Assembly: GCA_903813345.2 (NCBI GenBank)
Contig: CAIIXF020000010.1
Location: 28,422,425-28,482,424 of the forward strand
Length of the DNA stretch: 60,000 bases
Direction: 5' to 3'
Source of the DNA: Owenia fusiformis
Lineage: Eukaryota; Annelida; Polychaeta; Sabellida; Oweniidae
The translations under genes were made by a program, and so were the position numbers. Of this stretch, positions 12,101 through 27,100 are shown one piece after another; positions within the stretch are counted from its first letter, which is position 1; every line of letters starts with the position of its first letter. Under the pieces are notes generated by a model. It was not told where the DNA came from and made no database searches. It saw only the letters and a program-made list of their open reading frames with translations.

Positions 12101-15100
12101 TGTCAGAGGTAAATATTATTTTGTATTGTGCCAATGGTTTTCTGGTTAAGTTTGAACATGGTCAAGGATGTTTTTTATTGTTACCAATTAACTTTCATCA
12201 TGGAAGTATTGATTCATATTTGAACAGATATATATTTTTCAGATCAGGCAAATGCCTAATTTATGGCTAAGGAAGTTAGCTACAATCCTATTTGTCTGGG
12301 ATTTGGATAATGATGGGTATGCTGGGAATGATGACATGATGAATATAGCAGACAAGATTATTCAAGTTGGTAAGTAATTGCATAATATAAAGCTTATATG
12401 AAGGCCAAAAAGGAAGAATATAGAACTAGTGTTGAACAGAATGAAGCAGGAATATGTGAATGAATACAGAACAGAATTACGACAAGATAACTGGAGAAAA
12501 ATTACTTGACTGCAGATAGGTCCTCCCAACTACCAACTGTGCTAAAACTGAACAATAATTAATCCATCATTTTCAAGTTACATTTTTGTCCCTGATACCA
12601 GTCACAAAAACTGTGGTCATAACAATATTACACCATTTCTTGGTGGTGATATAATAATTCATACAATGTGCACAAAGTATTTTAGTTCACCAATATATTT
12701 ATGTATTTATTCTTTGAAGATTGCAAAAAGCTTCATAATGTCATTTGCACAATTAGTCAATTTCGACTTAAGGCAGTTTTAATAGGATAACTGATTTCAT
12801 TCAATCAAGCGAACAGTTTTCATTCTAGGCAACTTTAATGGGAAATCTGGTGATAATATAATCAACTTCTACAGAGATATAATAAAGCATACAAGTGATA
12901 ACCCTAGTTCAGAGGTGGTCAAAGCAACATCTTTGTCAGAGCAGCTTGTGGCAGCTTGGAGAGTCAAGGATAATCCAGACACTGTAAAGCTGTGGTGCAA
13001 AGTATATTCTGACATGTTTAAGGTAAAACAAAAAGTGAAAAATTGAGTTTATAATTTTGTATGACATGAAAGACATCAATGATTAAATAACTGAAATAAG
13101 TTAAAATAGTAAAAATGAAATTATATATTCTTATACAGATATATTCTTGGACAGACTATAACTTTATATCATAGCTTTATAATATTTTTTATTCCTATTG
13201 CAGGTTATTGATTTCAACGCCACTGGTTTTCTTACATTTGACCAGTACCTGGTGTTTTGGAACACATTTAACCTTGATAGGAGATTTGCAAAGATGCAGT
13301 TTGACTACATGGATACTGACCATGATGGAAAGATAAGTGAAGAAGAGTTTGTGAATGCTTTCCATGATTACTTTGTGAACACAGAAGATGATACGCCCAA
13401 TCGATTCTTTGGACCACTCATTAAATATTGAACTTGGTCAATATACTTTGGATATTGACTCTGACATGATGGTTTTGATTAACTTTAATACTTAACTTAA
13501 CTACTTTTACTATACTAACATTTCAAAGAATATATTCAAATAATAAGCTTTCTTATTGTAATTTTGTTTCAATTGCGTGAAATTGATTAAGGAAACACCT
13601 CATTTCAATAACAGGCAAATCACAATATGTTATTTTTGTTGTCAAAGCGTAACAATTTATTACAAATACTAAAACAGTCCCAAAAATATATATTACAATA
13701 TGCAGCCACTCTTTGGGGGTAAAATAATAAATAGGGGACTTCGTAAAGTTAAGAATCTGTAAAGTCCATTGTTCTCTAACTGTGACATCATTATATCCAT
13801 GGTTACAACAATTGCTTTACTTTGAAAATTAACAAAATTTCTGTTAATGACCCCTAGACTAATATAAATACACTCTCGATGACATAAAAACGTGCCATGA
13901 GAAAAATATATTTGTGAATAAAATTTAAGAGGTAAGTGTATCTATAATAAGGTCACATTTTATTTGCTAACTACAGACACAGACATTAAAAATATATCAG
14001 TCCCTCAAAAGCTGTACATTATAGTATGTGACTAGACAGGGTACAAATCGTGTAAAATTTTATATCACTTGTACATGGAGAAACCTTTCAATTAAGGAAA
14101 TCAAAAAGATTAGGTGACAACAATAATTCTAGTTTTAAAAATAATTCTAAAAATATTTTGAATCAACATGACAGACAAAGCGGAAAACTCATCAGTTAAT
14201 CAACATGTTCCTCAGGTAGGTTAAGAGCCCTATGAACAAGGTATATGTTGGTGAATAAAGCCTTTGTCATAGACTGGGCTATAAGTCCTTAATGAGTGGA
14301 GGAAAGGAGGGCTTCCATCAGCTATGTGATACAATCAGTGGGTCTATATTCGCCAACATAACCCTGTTCTCAGGTATATATAATGGTTATAACATGACTC
14401 AATATTTAAATGATAGAAAAAAAAGAAATCAGGAGAGAGAAGTTTCATGGAATTAATATTGATTATCTGGAAATCAATAGATAATTGATTAATGTTATTT
14501 AAATACCTGACTATTTCAAGAACATTTGCAAATCTGACTGCGATTATCCAACTACAAATTTTCAGATCAGACAAATTCCACTAATATGGCTCAGGAAAAT
14601 GGCGACAATCTTTCTTTCATGGGATTTGGACAAAGATGGCGTTGTCGGATATGATGATTTCATGAGCAGAGCGGACAAAATAATCCAAATTGGTAGGTAG
14701 ATTTAACAGTATTACTGATATAGTAAAAAAATGGATAATATTTTATTACAGGGAATTGATGACAAATGTTTACTTGGCTGCTAAGGTTATTTACCATGTG
14801 AACCTTATATAGGCTGACCCTAAAATGCTCAATAATAAAAATAAATAAAAAAGTAAAATGATCCATAAATAACTTACACAATACATAAACTTGGTACTTT
14901 GATCTAAACCTTCTTTTTGTGACAACCAAAGCTTGACAAAAAATTGTTTACTATCACCTTTTTAAACTTCTATGAGATATCACCTCATTAATTTCAAACT
15001 TTTTAACTAAACTAAATGAGTCACTTTTTACACTTTGGTATTTTAGGGAAAATGTCTGTTGAACAGTTATTTGGATATGTATTTAACTTTGAATTGAAAG

Positions 15101-18100
15101 GTAGAAAATAACATATTCTGGGCCAAAACTATCTCCATTCCTATGTTTTGTCATATTATATTGATGTGTGTAGACTTTTAAAGGCATATCAGCTGGACAA
15201 TCATTTTCCATTTTTAGGATGTCTTCCCAGTAAAGCCTGTGATGACTTAATAGAGCTATTCAGAGATACACAGAGACGAACCAGTGATAACCCTAACTTA
15301 GGATTTGTTGCTGGTACATCTTTGTATGAGCAATTAACAGGCCTTTGGGAATCCAGGGATGATTCAGCTGCTATGGACAGATGGTGTAACCTATACTCTG
15401 ATGTTTTTAAGGTATTGAAAACCTGGTTATTGCAAGTACATTTATTTGATTGGTCAGGTGCAGTCATGTGACTCTCTAGGATGATGGGATGCATTGTCCT
15501 CCTTTGTAGGAATGGTTAATCAATATAGATATAAACCATAAAAAGATGTTAGTTGAGATTAAAAAATCCCAAACTTGGAAAATAATTTCAACTATCAATC
15601 AACCTTAGTGCTGTCAATCAACCTATTACTGGGCAAATTTTGGCCTTTTATTTCAAATAACAACTCAACTTTTAAATTTCATTATGGAAAATATCCATTG
15701 AATTTTTTTATGTACAGTATGATATTTTAAAGGGTATGAGGGATCAGAAATATGAAATCCAGACATATAGCACCAAATTTTACATTTCCAGATTTTTGAT
15801 ACAAAATCAGCTGGTTTTCTCACATTTGAGCAGTACATGGCGTATTGGGATTCATTTGAATTGGACAAGAGATTCGCACGGATGCAGTTTGACTACATGA
15901 ACACCAATCAAGATGGCAAGTTAACAAATGAAGAGTTCAATATAGCCTATAGAGATTACCTTATGAGTACAGATGAGGATACACACAATCGATTCTTTGG
16001 ACCACTTATAATATACTGACACCATTATATGTACAGTTGATTTAAGCTAATGAATTTTCTAAATATGATAATATTTTATGACTATTATATTAAAGGTGCA
16101 ACAATTAGTGCAGGGCGGCCATTAAATGATCATCGACCAGTGTCAAAATATATTTTAGTTTCGATGTATCATCAAGACTAACATATATTTTCATTATCTA
16201 CAAAGAAACCCCCTGAATGAACATTATTTCAGTTGGTACTCCTCTTGAAACGTAATGGATCTTAAAAATCTATAAGTGGGACTCCCTTTATAGAAACTTT
16301 GAACTGAATTTAAACTTCTTAATGCTGAAGTTGATAGTTTATACATACATTTTAAGAAAATAGGTATGTCAAAGAAGGTGTTAAGCCAAATATTGACCTG
16401 ATATTTCCGTTTTTCTAATTGTGTTCAGACAACCTGAGAAAATTAACAAGTATTGTTTATCAAAGAAGGAAAGGGATAAAAATGATAAAGCCGTGCTACT
16501 CATACAAACAAGTTAATAATATACAAAGCCTCTTTCGGGTAATATTGAAGAAAGAAAAGGACACAAAACAGCATCAGAAGTTGCACCACTTAGGGGTTCC
16601 ATTTAAAGAGTTACTTTTTACATCAAGCTGAAGGGGAACAAGAAAGTACTCCACTTTGGAGGTGTTCCATTCAACAGATTATATTGTAAGTACCTCAGTT
16701 GAAATACTCAATTCTGATTGGTTGATTAGCGGTCAACAATATGTACTGTTGACCGCAACTTTTAAAAAAAAATTTGTTTCTGCCCCCATGTTAAGTTAGA
16801 AACTATTTATATATACATATACATATATATATATATATACATACCTATAATTGTATCCATTTCCAATAAATTGTTTTCTGCTCTTGTCAAAGTTGAGAGT
16901 AACCAGTTGTAGAGACACTCAAATAGATACCTGGAAACACATACAGGGTGTATTTTAGTGAATATACAGTATGTGCAGCGCATTCACTGTTCAATATATA
17001 CAGGGTGTTCACTTTATACATTGTACACTTTCTTATCATATGAAGGGTGTTAAAAGGTACTCAATAGGGCTAAGACAGTTCATTTCGGTTAGGCTTAGTT
17101 CATTTTCAAACGTACACAAATGTTTCCCTTACAAATCTAATTCTATCTTCTGAGAAAAAAGAATTGAGATTTCAGATCAAATATTGAGGTCATATTGAAC
17201 ATTTCAGATGCAGATATGTCCAAAATCATTAGAATTAAAAAAGGGGAAGTTTCAACTTTGATCGGGGAATTTTCCATCAAAATGATCTAGATATTTACAT
17301 GGATACAAAAATTAAAACATTAACTATGTTATAATGCTCCTCACCAGAAGACATAGTGGTATTCATGTACAGCATACAACTCAAGTTCGAATCCACTCTG
17401 AGCAAAACGGATCATAACTTGTAATGTATGAAATAGCACCCATGTTCCTATACACAGCAAATGTTGACGATTCGGCTCCTGTTTAGTCATGATAGAATGT
17501 AGAAATGCATCTACTTTCTCTGCCTAAAAATGAAAAGATATGTGGAGGTAAATTATATACATGTTATACTGTATCCCCAAGCATATAATAGCCAAGCATG
17601 AGACCAAAATATTACTGAAACAAGGCAATAATATGCAAAATGTCACCACCTGCCATTTGTTGCAGACACTGAACACCAATTGCAAAACACTGAACGCCAT
17701 CCAGAAAAAAGTTGAAGACTTATAACAATATGTCACCACTCGGGGACTGGGAGTGACAAAAAAATAATATTCAAAGTTCTTTTTTTTGCTGAAACTTTGA
17801 AATAATGGCTATAGTAGTAGCATTATGTCCTCTCCATCTTTAATTTGCCTCTCCTTATAAGATTTGCCTCCCTTATCAAAACTTGCCTCACCTATTTTAA
17901 TACTCAGCCTATGGTACTGATATTGTCATGGGCAACATTAATTCAGACAGGTCTGTGACACATGCATTTGTATAAGGTACAATATTTGTAGGTTTGATGA
18001 AAATATTTTCAATGTAACGGTTCAGTCAGAATGAATCATACTGTACTTATTCTTTATTTCATTCCCTTTCCATGATAATATCCAATGAATTATACTGCAC

Positions 18101-21100
18101 TTATTCTTGATTTCATTCCCTTTCCATGATAATATCCAATGAAGTATACTGCACTTATTCTTGATTTCATTCCCTTTCCATGATAATATCCAATGAATTA
18201 TACTGCACTTATTCTTGATTTCATTCCCTTTCCATGATAATATCCAATGAATTATACTGTACTTATTCTTGATTTCATTCCCTTTCCATGATAATATCCA
18301 ATGAATTATACTGCACTTATTCTTGATTTCATTCCCTTTCCATGATAATATCCAATGAATCAAACTATGATTCAGAAATATAGCAGTAAAGAGGCTCTGT
18401 ATTTCAGGAGGCGCCAAACAGATTGCTAGTAAAACATGACCGTTATTAAAGAAAATTGTATCAGGTTCAGTCAGTAGGTCAATTATCAATAGGTTGGACT
18501 GAATAAGACACACCCGATATTTTACGAACCTCATCCTGTAATCTCGCCAGCTCTTCCATTAAATGAGCCCACCTATCTCTCTGACGTGCCCTATTATGGC
18601 CACAGCTTTGTATGATTTCAACAATGGGCCGAACGGCGTCTCTTAAAAAGGCATCCATGCAGTCTTTGGCCTGGGGATGATTGTAAATTGCACACCTAGA
18701 AAACAAACAAAAAACATATTATGTAGTTAAATTTTACAGCATATACGTAACACTCGCTAGTCAAGATTTATTTCGAAAACATGAAAGTGTATCAATTAAT
18801 GAAAGAAATCCAAAACCAGCTATGAACCAATCAACATTCAAAATAAAGTTATTCGATCATGCACAAAAAATGATTGTTAAGTACAATTTGCTGAGTGGAT
18901 ACTGACTCTCAGTTAAATCCTATAAGAGCATATAGCCTATCAAAGATGATACAATAAATCAATAAGTTAACATTTGAAAACATGATTCATTCATGAAATA
19001 TTTATGGAAAGAAAGTCACTCACTTTGGATTGAGTATTGGAGGATTGATGAAGGCTCGTATTTGTTCCCTTATGACATCTACCATACCTTGAGTACCAAA
19101 CAAACGTCTATTCTGCGGTACATATGTCAACTGGAAACAAAAAAAATGCAAACTCATTGATATCTGTATCAACATCTGTATCACTTAAATGAAGCAAGTG
19201 TTTCCATCTTTGAAGTAATTCTTTCTAACATTTTTATGAAATTAATATCATTTTAAAAGTATGGACCTATTTCATTATTTGCCAACTAGTGAAATGATGG
19301 AGCCCTTTACTACTCAATATATTTCCTGTAATATTGATATTCACTACTTCCTATAGAATCTATATTTTCTTTAAAATAGAAATTACCTTTAAGATTGGTT
19401 TTCTTTCAAACATGGGATCAAAATGGTGCGTTGTACTTTTTCGATGGCTTGATAATATTCATAATTATGCATCATGTTTCAATATTTAATATTTCCTGGA
19501 AGATTGAAATTTCATATTACGTGGAAGAATGATTCTTTATATTACCTGTAAAATTGATCTGGACAGGACACAGGGAGACAACTTGCTTGTTTCAGCTAGG
19601 AACTCCTGATAAAAAAAGTTATTACTTCTGGAGAATCATGTCAAATACTACGCAATTTCGGTCTTTTAACAAGGAACAGGATAAAAATTTCGGTCATATT
19701 GCGCCATAAATCATAAAAGCTCGGCATTAATAAAATGTTAAATATAATTATATAATTCTTGACCATAATAATTGCTAATAACTGAAAAAAAGATGTCACC
19801 TACCATGCTCTCATGTAGACTCTTATAATTGGTCACTGTGCAGACGAGCTTCAACATTTCCGTTAACTCACCCAGGTACTCAACAGCCTCGTTACGTGTT
19901 TTAATCTTGGTATATCGTGGAAAGGTTGGTGGAAGCAGGCGTTGATTGATCAAAGGATCAAAACCCATTAGTGTCGGATAATCTAGAAGATTTCTATTGG
20001 CATGAGAGATTGACAAAGAAAAGGTGATAAATAAAATTTTCATCATTGTAACTTTGAATATGATATTCATCATCATTGTTTTTAGTCTTAATAGTGTCAT
20101 CATTTTTTATTATTTCATTTTTTGTTTTTTTATCATTTTCTTATGCATCAGGTTTAGCACCCCTGCTGTTTTACTCAAATCATCATATTTTCAATTATCA
20201 ATATGTACCTTCATCCTTCCCTTCAACTTGTGAAGATTTCTCCCCTAATTGAATTGTATCTTTCATACACGACATCAGTTCACCCATTTGTTGCAAACAT
20301 TTCTGTGCCTCGGGTAGTCCCTGACACTAAAATAAAGATAAATGAAACATAACATTTATGTATAACTGACTCTCAATGTCTATAAAGGCATTACTTAACA
20401 TGAAAAATGTTAACACTGAGGTTGCAATTAAAAAAGTGTAATAATTATTACAAATCCATGAATATGATATATGATTTGATCACTAAGGACCTGTAACTAT
20501 AACAACGACTGTTTATTGATGTCAAATTTGTGTAATCAATCTCTCCTAGTAAAAAGTAGTGTAACAAATTTAAACGCAAATGCAGTTACATATTCTAGGT
20601 TACTATATGATTGTCCAACACCATAAAGTAAAATGTAGAGCTAAAATGCAATACGAAGTTCACAATTTCTCTCTTGGATAATAAATTAGATAATAAAGAA
20701 ATATTTCAAAGCTAGCCAGCATACTTTAGCAAAACATGCAAATATTGATTTTAAAAATATTGTCTTAAAAACTTACTTTTTCTTTTGAAAAGGCTACAAG
20801 GCTTGAAAAGAGAAGACGACAAAACTTCAGTCGTGCATGGACCCCTTGTGCTAATCGATGATCATTTTCTCTGCTTGTGTCTTTTTCATCTGAGGCCTTG
20901 CTCCTTGTGGTCTAGGAAATACAGTATGTGGAAGATTATATAAAATACACTATGTGGAAGACCATAGAAAATACAGTATGTGCAAAATTATAGAAAATAC
21001 AGTTTTGCAAGATTATAGAAAATGCAGTATGTTGATCGGATTATAGAAAATACAATATAGGGATGATTATTGTTTTGTTTTATTATAATATTCCAAATTC

Positions 21101-24100
21101 ATATTTGTGATTCAACATTCACAAACTTGTTAATAGTCATTTAAGCTTCTGGTATATAATTTTTGCAATTATCACACGCAATAAATGTTCCTTTGATAGG
21201 ATCCAACAATCTAGTCATTGGGTCGGTGAGAAAACATTTTATGCAAAGTGTATCCATCTGCATTTCACACTTTATTATGACAATTTGGTAAGTGAGTGGC
21301 CATTTTGAAAATGTTGGTTTTATGTGTGTTATTTTAAGTAGAGGAGGGATTTTGTAAAAATGGTAGCCATGGCTGTTCGATGGGATTTGCTGTGCCTTGG
21401 CATTGATGTTATCCAGTAAAATCAAAGGAAATAATCCTGACCCAACCTCTTGCTTTTAAAAGATTACCAATGTACATTTCCAAAGTAAAATTAATTATTT
21501 TTAAATTATGGGATATGTTAAAATAACATTAAAACTTGGTTGCTTCATATCCTTTTAAGAGCAACAAGTGATAAAAAATTCATAGAAGTTATTGAATGAC
21601 CCAGTGTATCTACTGACCTTTATCAACTTTAAGTACTCTTCCTCAACCTCTTTGACCATGCCGCACATTCTCATATCTGTTATATCAGCAGCCATCTTGA
21701 ATCCATATGTCATGGGTTGAAAGTCCTCCTGGAAAATTAATGTGTGCATTTATATGGTTATAATGTGTACATTTTACAAGAAGCATTTTGGCAAAATTTG
21801 AGCAAACTTGTTGACATTTAGGGCAAATTTTAAATATAGATGATATAGTCTCCCAAAAATATACATGTATATACATGTTTAACTGTACAGTGGAGTGAAA
21901 CTTATCGGTCAGTTATTACGCAAATCAATTTGACATTTAAAAAATATTCATCATTGATTGGTATTGGAATTTACAATCTATCGATTCCAACATTTTTTCC
22001 AAATTTAAAAAAAATAGATCAGGATGACCATATATGAAAATATATATTTTCAAATAAGCATGTATACTGAAAACATAAAATTTCATAGAAATGCATAAAA
22101 ACAGTTTCCTTTATCAAAATATAGAGAAAGGGGGACATTTGGAATAACATGGACATGGAGAACAAATCACAAATCCCAAGTTTCATACCTCCTCAAAGAC
22201 TCCAGCTCTATTAATCCTGTCTTTGATGATATCAACGAGCTTCAACATACAGATACTGAACACTTTGATACAGCGATCCTCAACGATATAGGGGTTGTGA
22301 AGGAAGACATTAGTGAACACTGTCTGAGCCAATGAATGACCTTCTAGCCATGTCACCTGGAACATATAATCAATTCATATGTTTAATACTGTGCAATATG
22401 TTTGTTTGTTCTACATGTATATTCTTCATATCACCATTAAATGGGATCAGCACATAAATTTTAACCAAATCTGTCAACCGATATTTTTAAGTTAACACCT
22501 AGACAGATGGTAAAGACAGGCGAATAGATGGACTTCATTCAATGAGATACAAATACTTACTATAGAATTTTCTAAACTTGCGTATTAAGGAGAAGCTTAG
22601 AATTTATGTGAATATTGTGAAACAAAACCTTGATTAACTGAATATATAAAGTTACCCCTGTACAAATGTCAATTATTCTTGAATTGTTCATGAACAACAG
22701 AACAGATCGCCAGGGTACACTTACTAGGCAAGCAAAGGTTGTGTCTATGATGCCTATCTGCTCTTCCATTGTGAAGTTGTCTATCTTAACACTTCCATTC
22801 TGTAACATACATAACATAGAAATTCATTAGTCAGTGCTCTTGCCAGGCTTTTAGACTGTGGCGCAGCACCACACTCTATTTAGGTCCCAAATTTGATGAT
22901 TAAGAAATTTCAACTTTTTTTGAAAAATGGCGGGAAATTTGAATATTTGAGAAATGAAATGCTCACATCTTTTTTCTCAAAAAAAATTTTTTGTTCAAAA
23001 ATCTCTAAAATCACTTTTTAAGTCCTGACAAATAGTAAATGAATGATAAAAAAATATTTTCAAACTTTAGACGGGGACTTTAATAGAGCAACAGCTACAA
23101 CATACCACATAAGAATTTCAAGTCACGAGATATGACAATGTGGGTATCTCTGTCAAAAACGGTTGTGCATCAAGAAATGGTGACTTTTAAAAATGGTTTG
23201 CACAAGAACAGTGCACATCAAAAATTGTTGTGCCCATTAAACAAAGCGTATCATAAAATGATGCCCATGAAAAAAAGTTTATTAGCATAATTGTGTGATT
23301 TTGAGTTGACAGAGATATTGATAGAGGAATACATCATACATACCTCTACACCTTGCTCCAAAGTGTGGAGTTTACATTTGTTTTGATTGCACACCATCCC
23401 AGCATCCATCTTTGGGTCCATCATTTCAATGGCAGACATTGCCTCAAACAGTCCAAAACTGAAAATCATATTTACAATATAATACGAGGGTTGATCCAAA
23501 AGTTCTGCACAGTTTGCTCAAAAAATCTTAATATTTTATACAAGCAGATATCTACGAGACATCATTATCTCGTATGAATAAGACTCAAGTGAAGGATGTG
23601 GGTCATTAGTGAAGCCATGTTTTAGAATACAATAACTCAAATATTAATGATTTGTGTCTTGGAAGATCTTTTAAAGTTGGTTGTGTGAATGAAATAAGTT
23701 AGCTTAATACTATAATAAATGAAACTCGTACTTCCGATCACAGTTAAAAACTTAAATCTACTTAAAAGCTTCATGCACCTTTTATCATGTACTGTTTTAT
23801 CATGTACTGTTATCATATGTCAAACCTATTGACAAGTTACATACCTGTTATCATGTAGCAGTTCGCCCAGGTTAAGAGAGGATGAAGCCTCCAAGAATTC
23901 GTTGGTGATATCTTTCCAGTTGTATGTCGGCATTGTCACTGGACTTGTGCTGTAATCAAACAGATATGATAACTTTGGTACCATTGTCCATCAAGCTATT
24001 GTTTCTGATACAGGAAGATGCACTTGGGGCGTGAAAATAAGAGATGACAGTATGGGTGTTTCATATGTATGCACCCCCTCTAAACTCATACATGTAGCAT

Positions 24101-27100
24101 TGCCACCGTATCATGTTATATATCATTTTATTCCTTATGGACAGTTACATAAGAAATCAAAGTTTCAAAATTAAGGCGTGTGTGTCCTAGAAAAAAGATA
24201 CAATGTATCAACGTATGCGGGTATGAGGTAATTTGTAAGCATTTTTGTAAGCATTTTTGGACCCAGTCCAGTAAACTGTTCACTTTGTTCGTTACCCATT
24301 TTTAGTGATAGAGGTGGTACCATGGTCCCTGGCCTCCATAAAAGCCACTGCCTGAACCCTACCTGCATGAATATATCATTATGATTAACTGTCACAGACA
24401 TGTGGACTTAATTCTGTCATAATGACAACTGCTAGAAATGTGCAATACGGAAGTTAAATATTGACTTTAAATTGCCCTCAAAATGACCAGAAATTGTCCC
24501 TAAATGACCCCACACCCACATCCACTGTACTTTGATATGTTGTATCATTTTTCAAGAAGACCCTTGGATTCTGAAACTTTGCAATCTTATGTGAATTTCT
24601 ATGAGGAAAAATACATACATGTATATGATTTTGGCACCCACATTAATATGGTTAGCCTTGCCCAAGTCGGTATTTTTTTAATTATGTGATCTTGAATTAT
24701 TACCACCTTGTACAATCCAATACATCTCCGCTGGTATTATGCTGAGTTATTCAGCCGTTTCAAGATTTCCATAATACCTACGCTATCAGGGGTATCGCGA
24801 AACCTTATTGATTGACAAGATCGCATGGACACGACCTGTGACTTCAGGCTGATTGACCAATCAAAACGTTATCAGGTTGATCTACATAAACAAAGCAAAC
24901 TTCCCGTCTACGACTTGAATGAAGGACCCACGGTCCTGTGCTCACACAGTTTGGAACCTTCAGAGAAATGTATATCCTGACTTTCAAACAAAAATATTGA
25001 TTTGGATTTGTAGTCTCGAACTTTGAGAAACTTAGATAGCACAATTGTGTGACCTAGTTTGATGACCTTGAAAATTTTACTTAGTCAGAGCTCAGTAAGG
25101 TCTTTTGTGATTAAGCTGGCCAAAATTTACATCCAAAAATCAATTTGAAAAATCAACTTTTTTGACCTTTCGAAGGTAACTGAAGGTCAACTAAAGGTCA
25201 AATCCTAAAACTAATGTCAGATTTGAACTCCTGGCAACTTGTAGATGATTTTCCGAAAAAAATTTGGTCAAATTGAAGCAAGTTGAAAAATAACTTATTT
25301 TTACAGTTTTTTGACGTCAAATATCTCAAAAACGGTAAAAATTTGATGCTGACATAATATTGAGCAATATGTAGGGAATGCTTTAATCTAGTAATGATGT
25401 AATTCATTGCAAGAAATGATCAAGTATAAGGCAAACTTTGAGAAACTTGTCAATCACAAAACCTGCCATTGACTTTATACATGAGAAAGTTTCCTGAAAA
25501 TGACTAAGTCCTACTTTTTGTCAAACTTTATAGAGTAAACACCAAAAACTGTAATTTCAAGAGCTTTGAAATTTTCAGAGGACATAAGTTGCATATACAG
25601 CAACTACTAAAAGTTATTTGAAAGTTCTACTTCAACAAAGTGTCTAGTATTTACAGAAAATTTGACTTTTTGACGTCAAAATCCGCAATTTCTCGGAAAC
25701 CGGCCGAACTTGGGAAATGGCGATGATAGGTCAAATAGGCATTATGGATATGCATAAAATGAATGTGGCTATGACTCAATCCGAATAGCAGTTTTAATTT
25801 GTGCGGCCAATGTTGACGGACGGACGGACGGACGGACCAACGGACGGACGGACGGACCAACGGACGGACGCCTGGTCGATCCCATAGGTGATCTGATCAA
25901 GTGTTTCTTTAGAGTTACAATATATTATGTAATTAAATGTACATTGGAATGTAAGAGTCATTAATATAAATTAAATTGTGCGATTCAGTGTTGATTTAAA
26001 ACTGATTTTGCGATGTAAATACACGAAGACCTAGTCCATGTAGCAGCCATGTAGTCGTCGATCTGATTCAGTGATTGAATCTCAGCCTACATCCTGGGCC
26101 TATACACAGTTATGGGAAGTCCTCCATATATTACTTATATTATTTGTCAGGTTACGCAGTTTCCATCCAAAATAAAAAATATGTATTTTTAAAATAAATT
26201 ATTTGGCTAGTTTTCGTTAAACAAATATCCTGAGACACATAGGGCCTGTAGAAAACACTTTACAGAAAATAATAAAAAAAATATTCATACCTCCAAATCT
26301 GCTTTATTGGTCAGATAATGCACCAAATCATAATGGTTGTTCAAAATAAAAATTTAAGGGGATGGAGCGCCTTATCTCGCGAGAATAAAGCAAATCACGC
26401 AAAGGCGCGTGATTTTTTCGACCAATCAAATAGCTTGAAATTTACCAAACCATTTCATCCAGTGTTTCACAACCCATGACACATGCGCAGTAGAAATTGT
26501 CAATTTACTGCGCGGACCTTTCAATGCCCTGGAGAAATTTTACTCACGAGAATTGATGATTACTGAACACATATAGGCATAAGAGGTGAGCGACCCAGTT
26601 ATTTTTGCGTACAAATGTTTCAAGAATAGCATGATATCAAATAATCTGTACATTATGCTACGATTCATTCAAAAATTGAATCTAGAGGACAGGTGACCAT
26701 ATTTTTTCATATTTTTTTAATTTTTAGCCGCATAACCTGGTGTATATACCTCCTAGATGGAGGACTTCCCACTATCCGTGATGTTCGATCATTTGAATTC
26801 AGCGATCGTTTCAACTTACTCGAGTCTCTAGCCATATACTTGGCTAGAGGTGATTTCATCTGGAATACTGTGAACTCCATTTGAAAAGAGCTGGCCGCAG
26901 TGTCATAAATTTATTGAATATTTTAAAAATCGCCAGTTAAATAAATCATGAATTAAATCGGAACCGACTCAACTCCTTGATGAGATATGACATGATTTAG
27001 TCAGGATTTCGTCTAAAATTAAAACAAAATGGTTCCAAGAAAAATGGCGATATTCGAAAACTGGACGAAATGTCGTTAACGTCTGACATTAGTAACTGGC

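Noticed and set aside
16419-16631. Lys-rich 70-residue frame after EF-hand gene B
   Set aside because: It adjoins a dispersed repeat, has no domain and no splice partner.
18022-18534. 170-residue minus-strand frame with an 18-residue repeat
   Set aside because: It is the 54-bp minisatellite in a NAA35 intron, kept open because the unit is a multiple of three. It starts inside the intron just after an exon and has no conserved features.
25651-25860. Reading frame over the (GGAC)n tract with VRPSVR-type repeats
   Set aside because: Low-complexity translation of a simple repeat; no start context or splice support.
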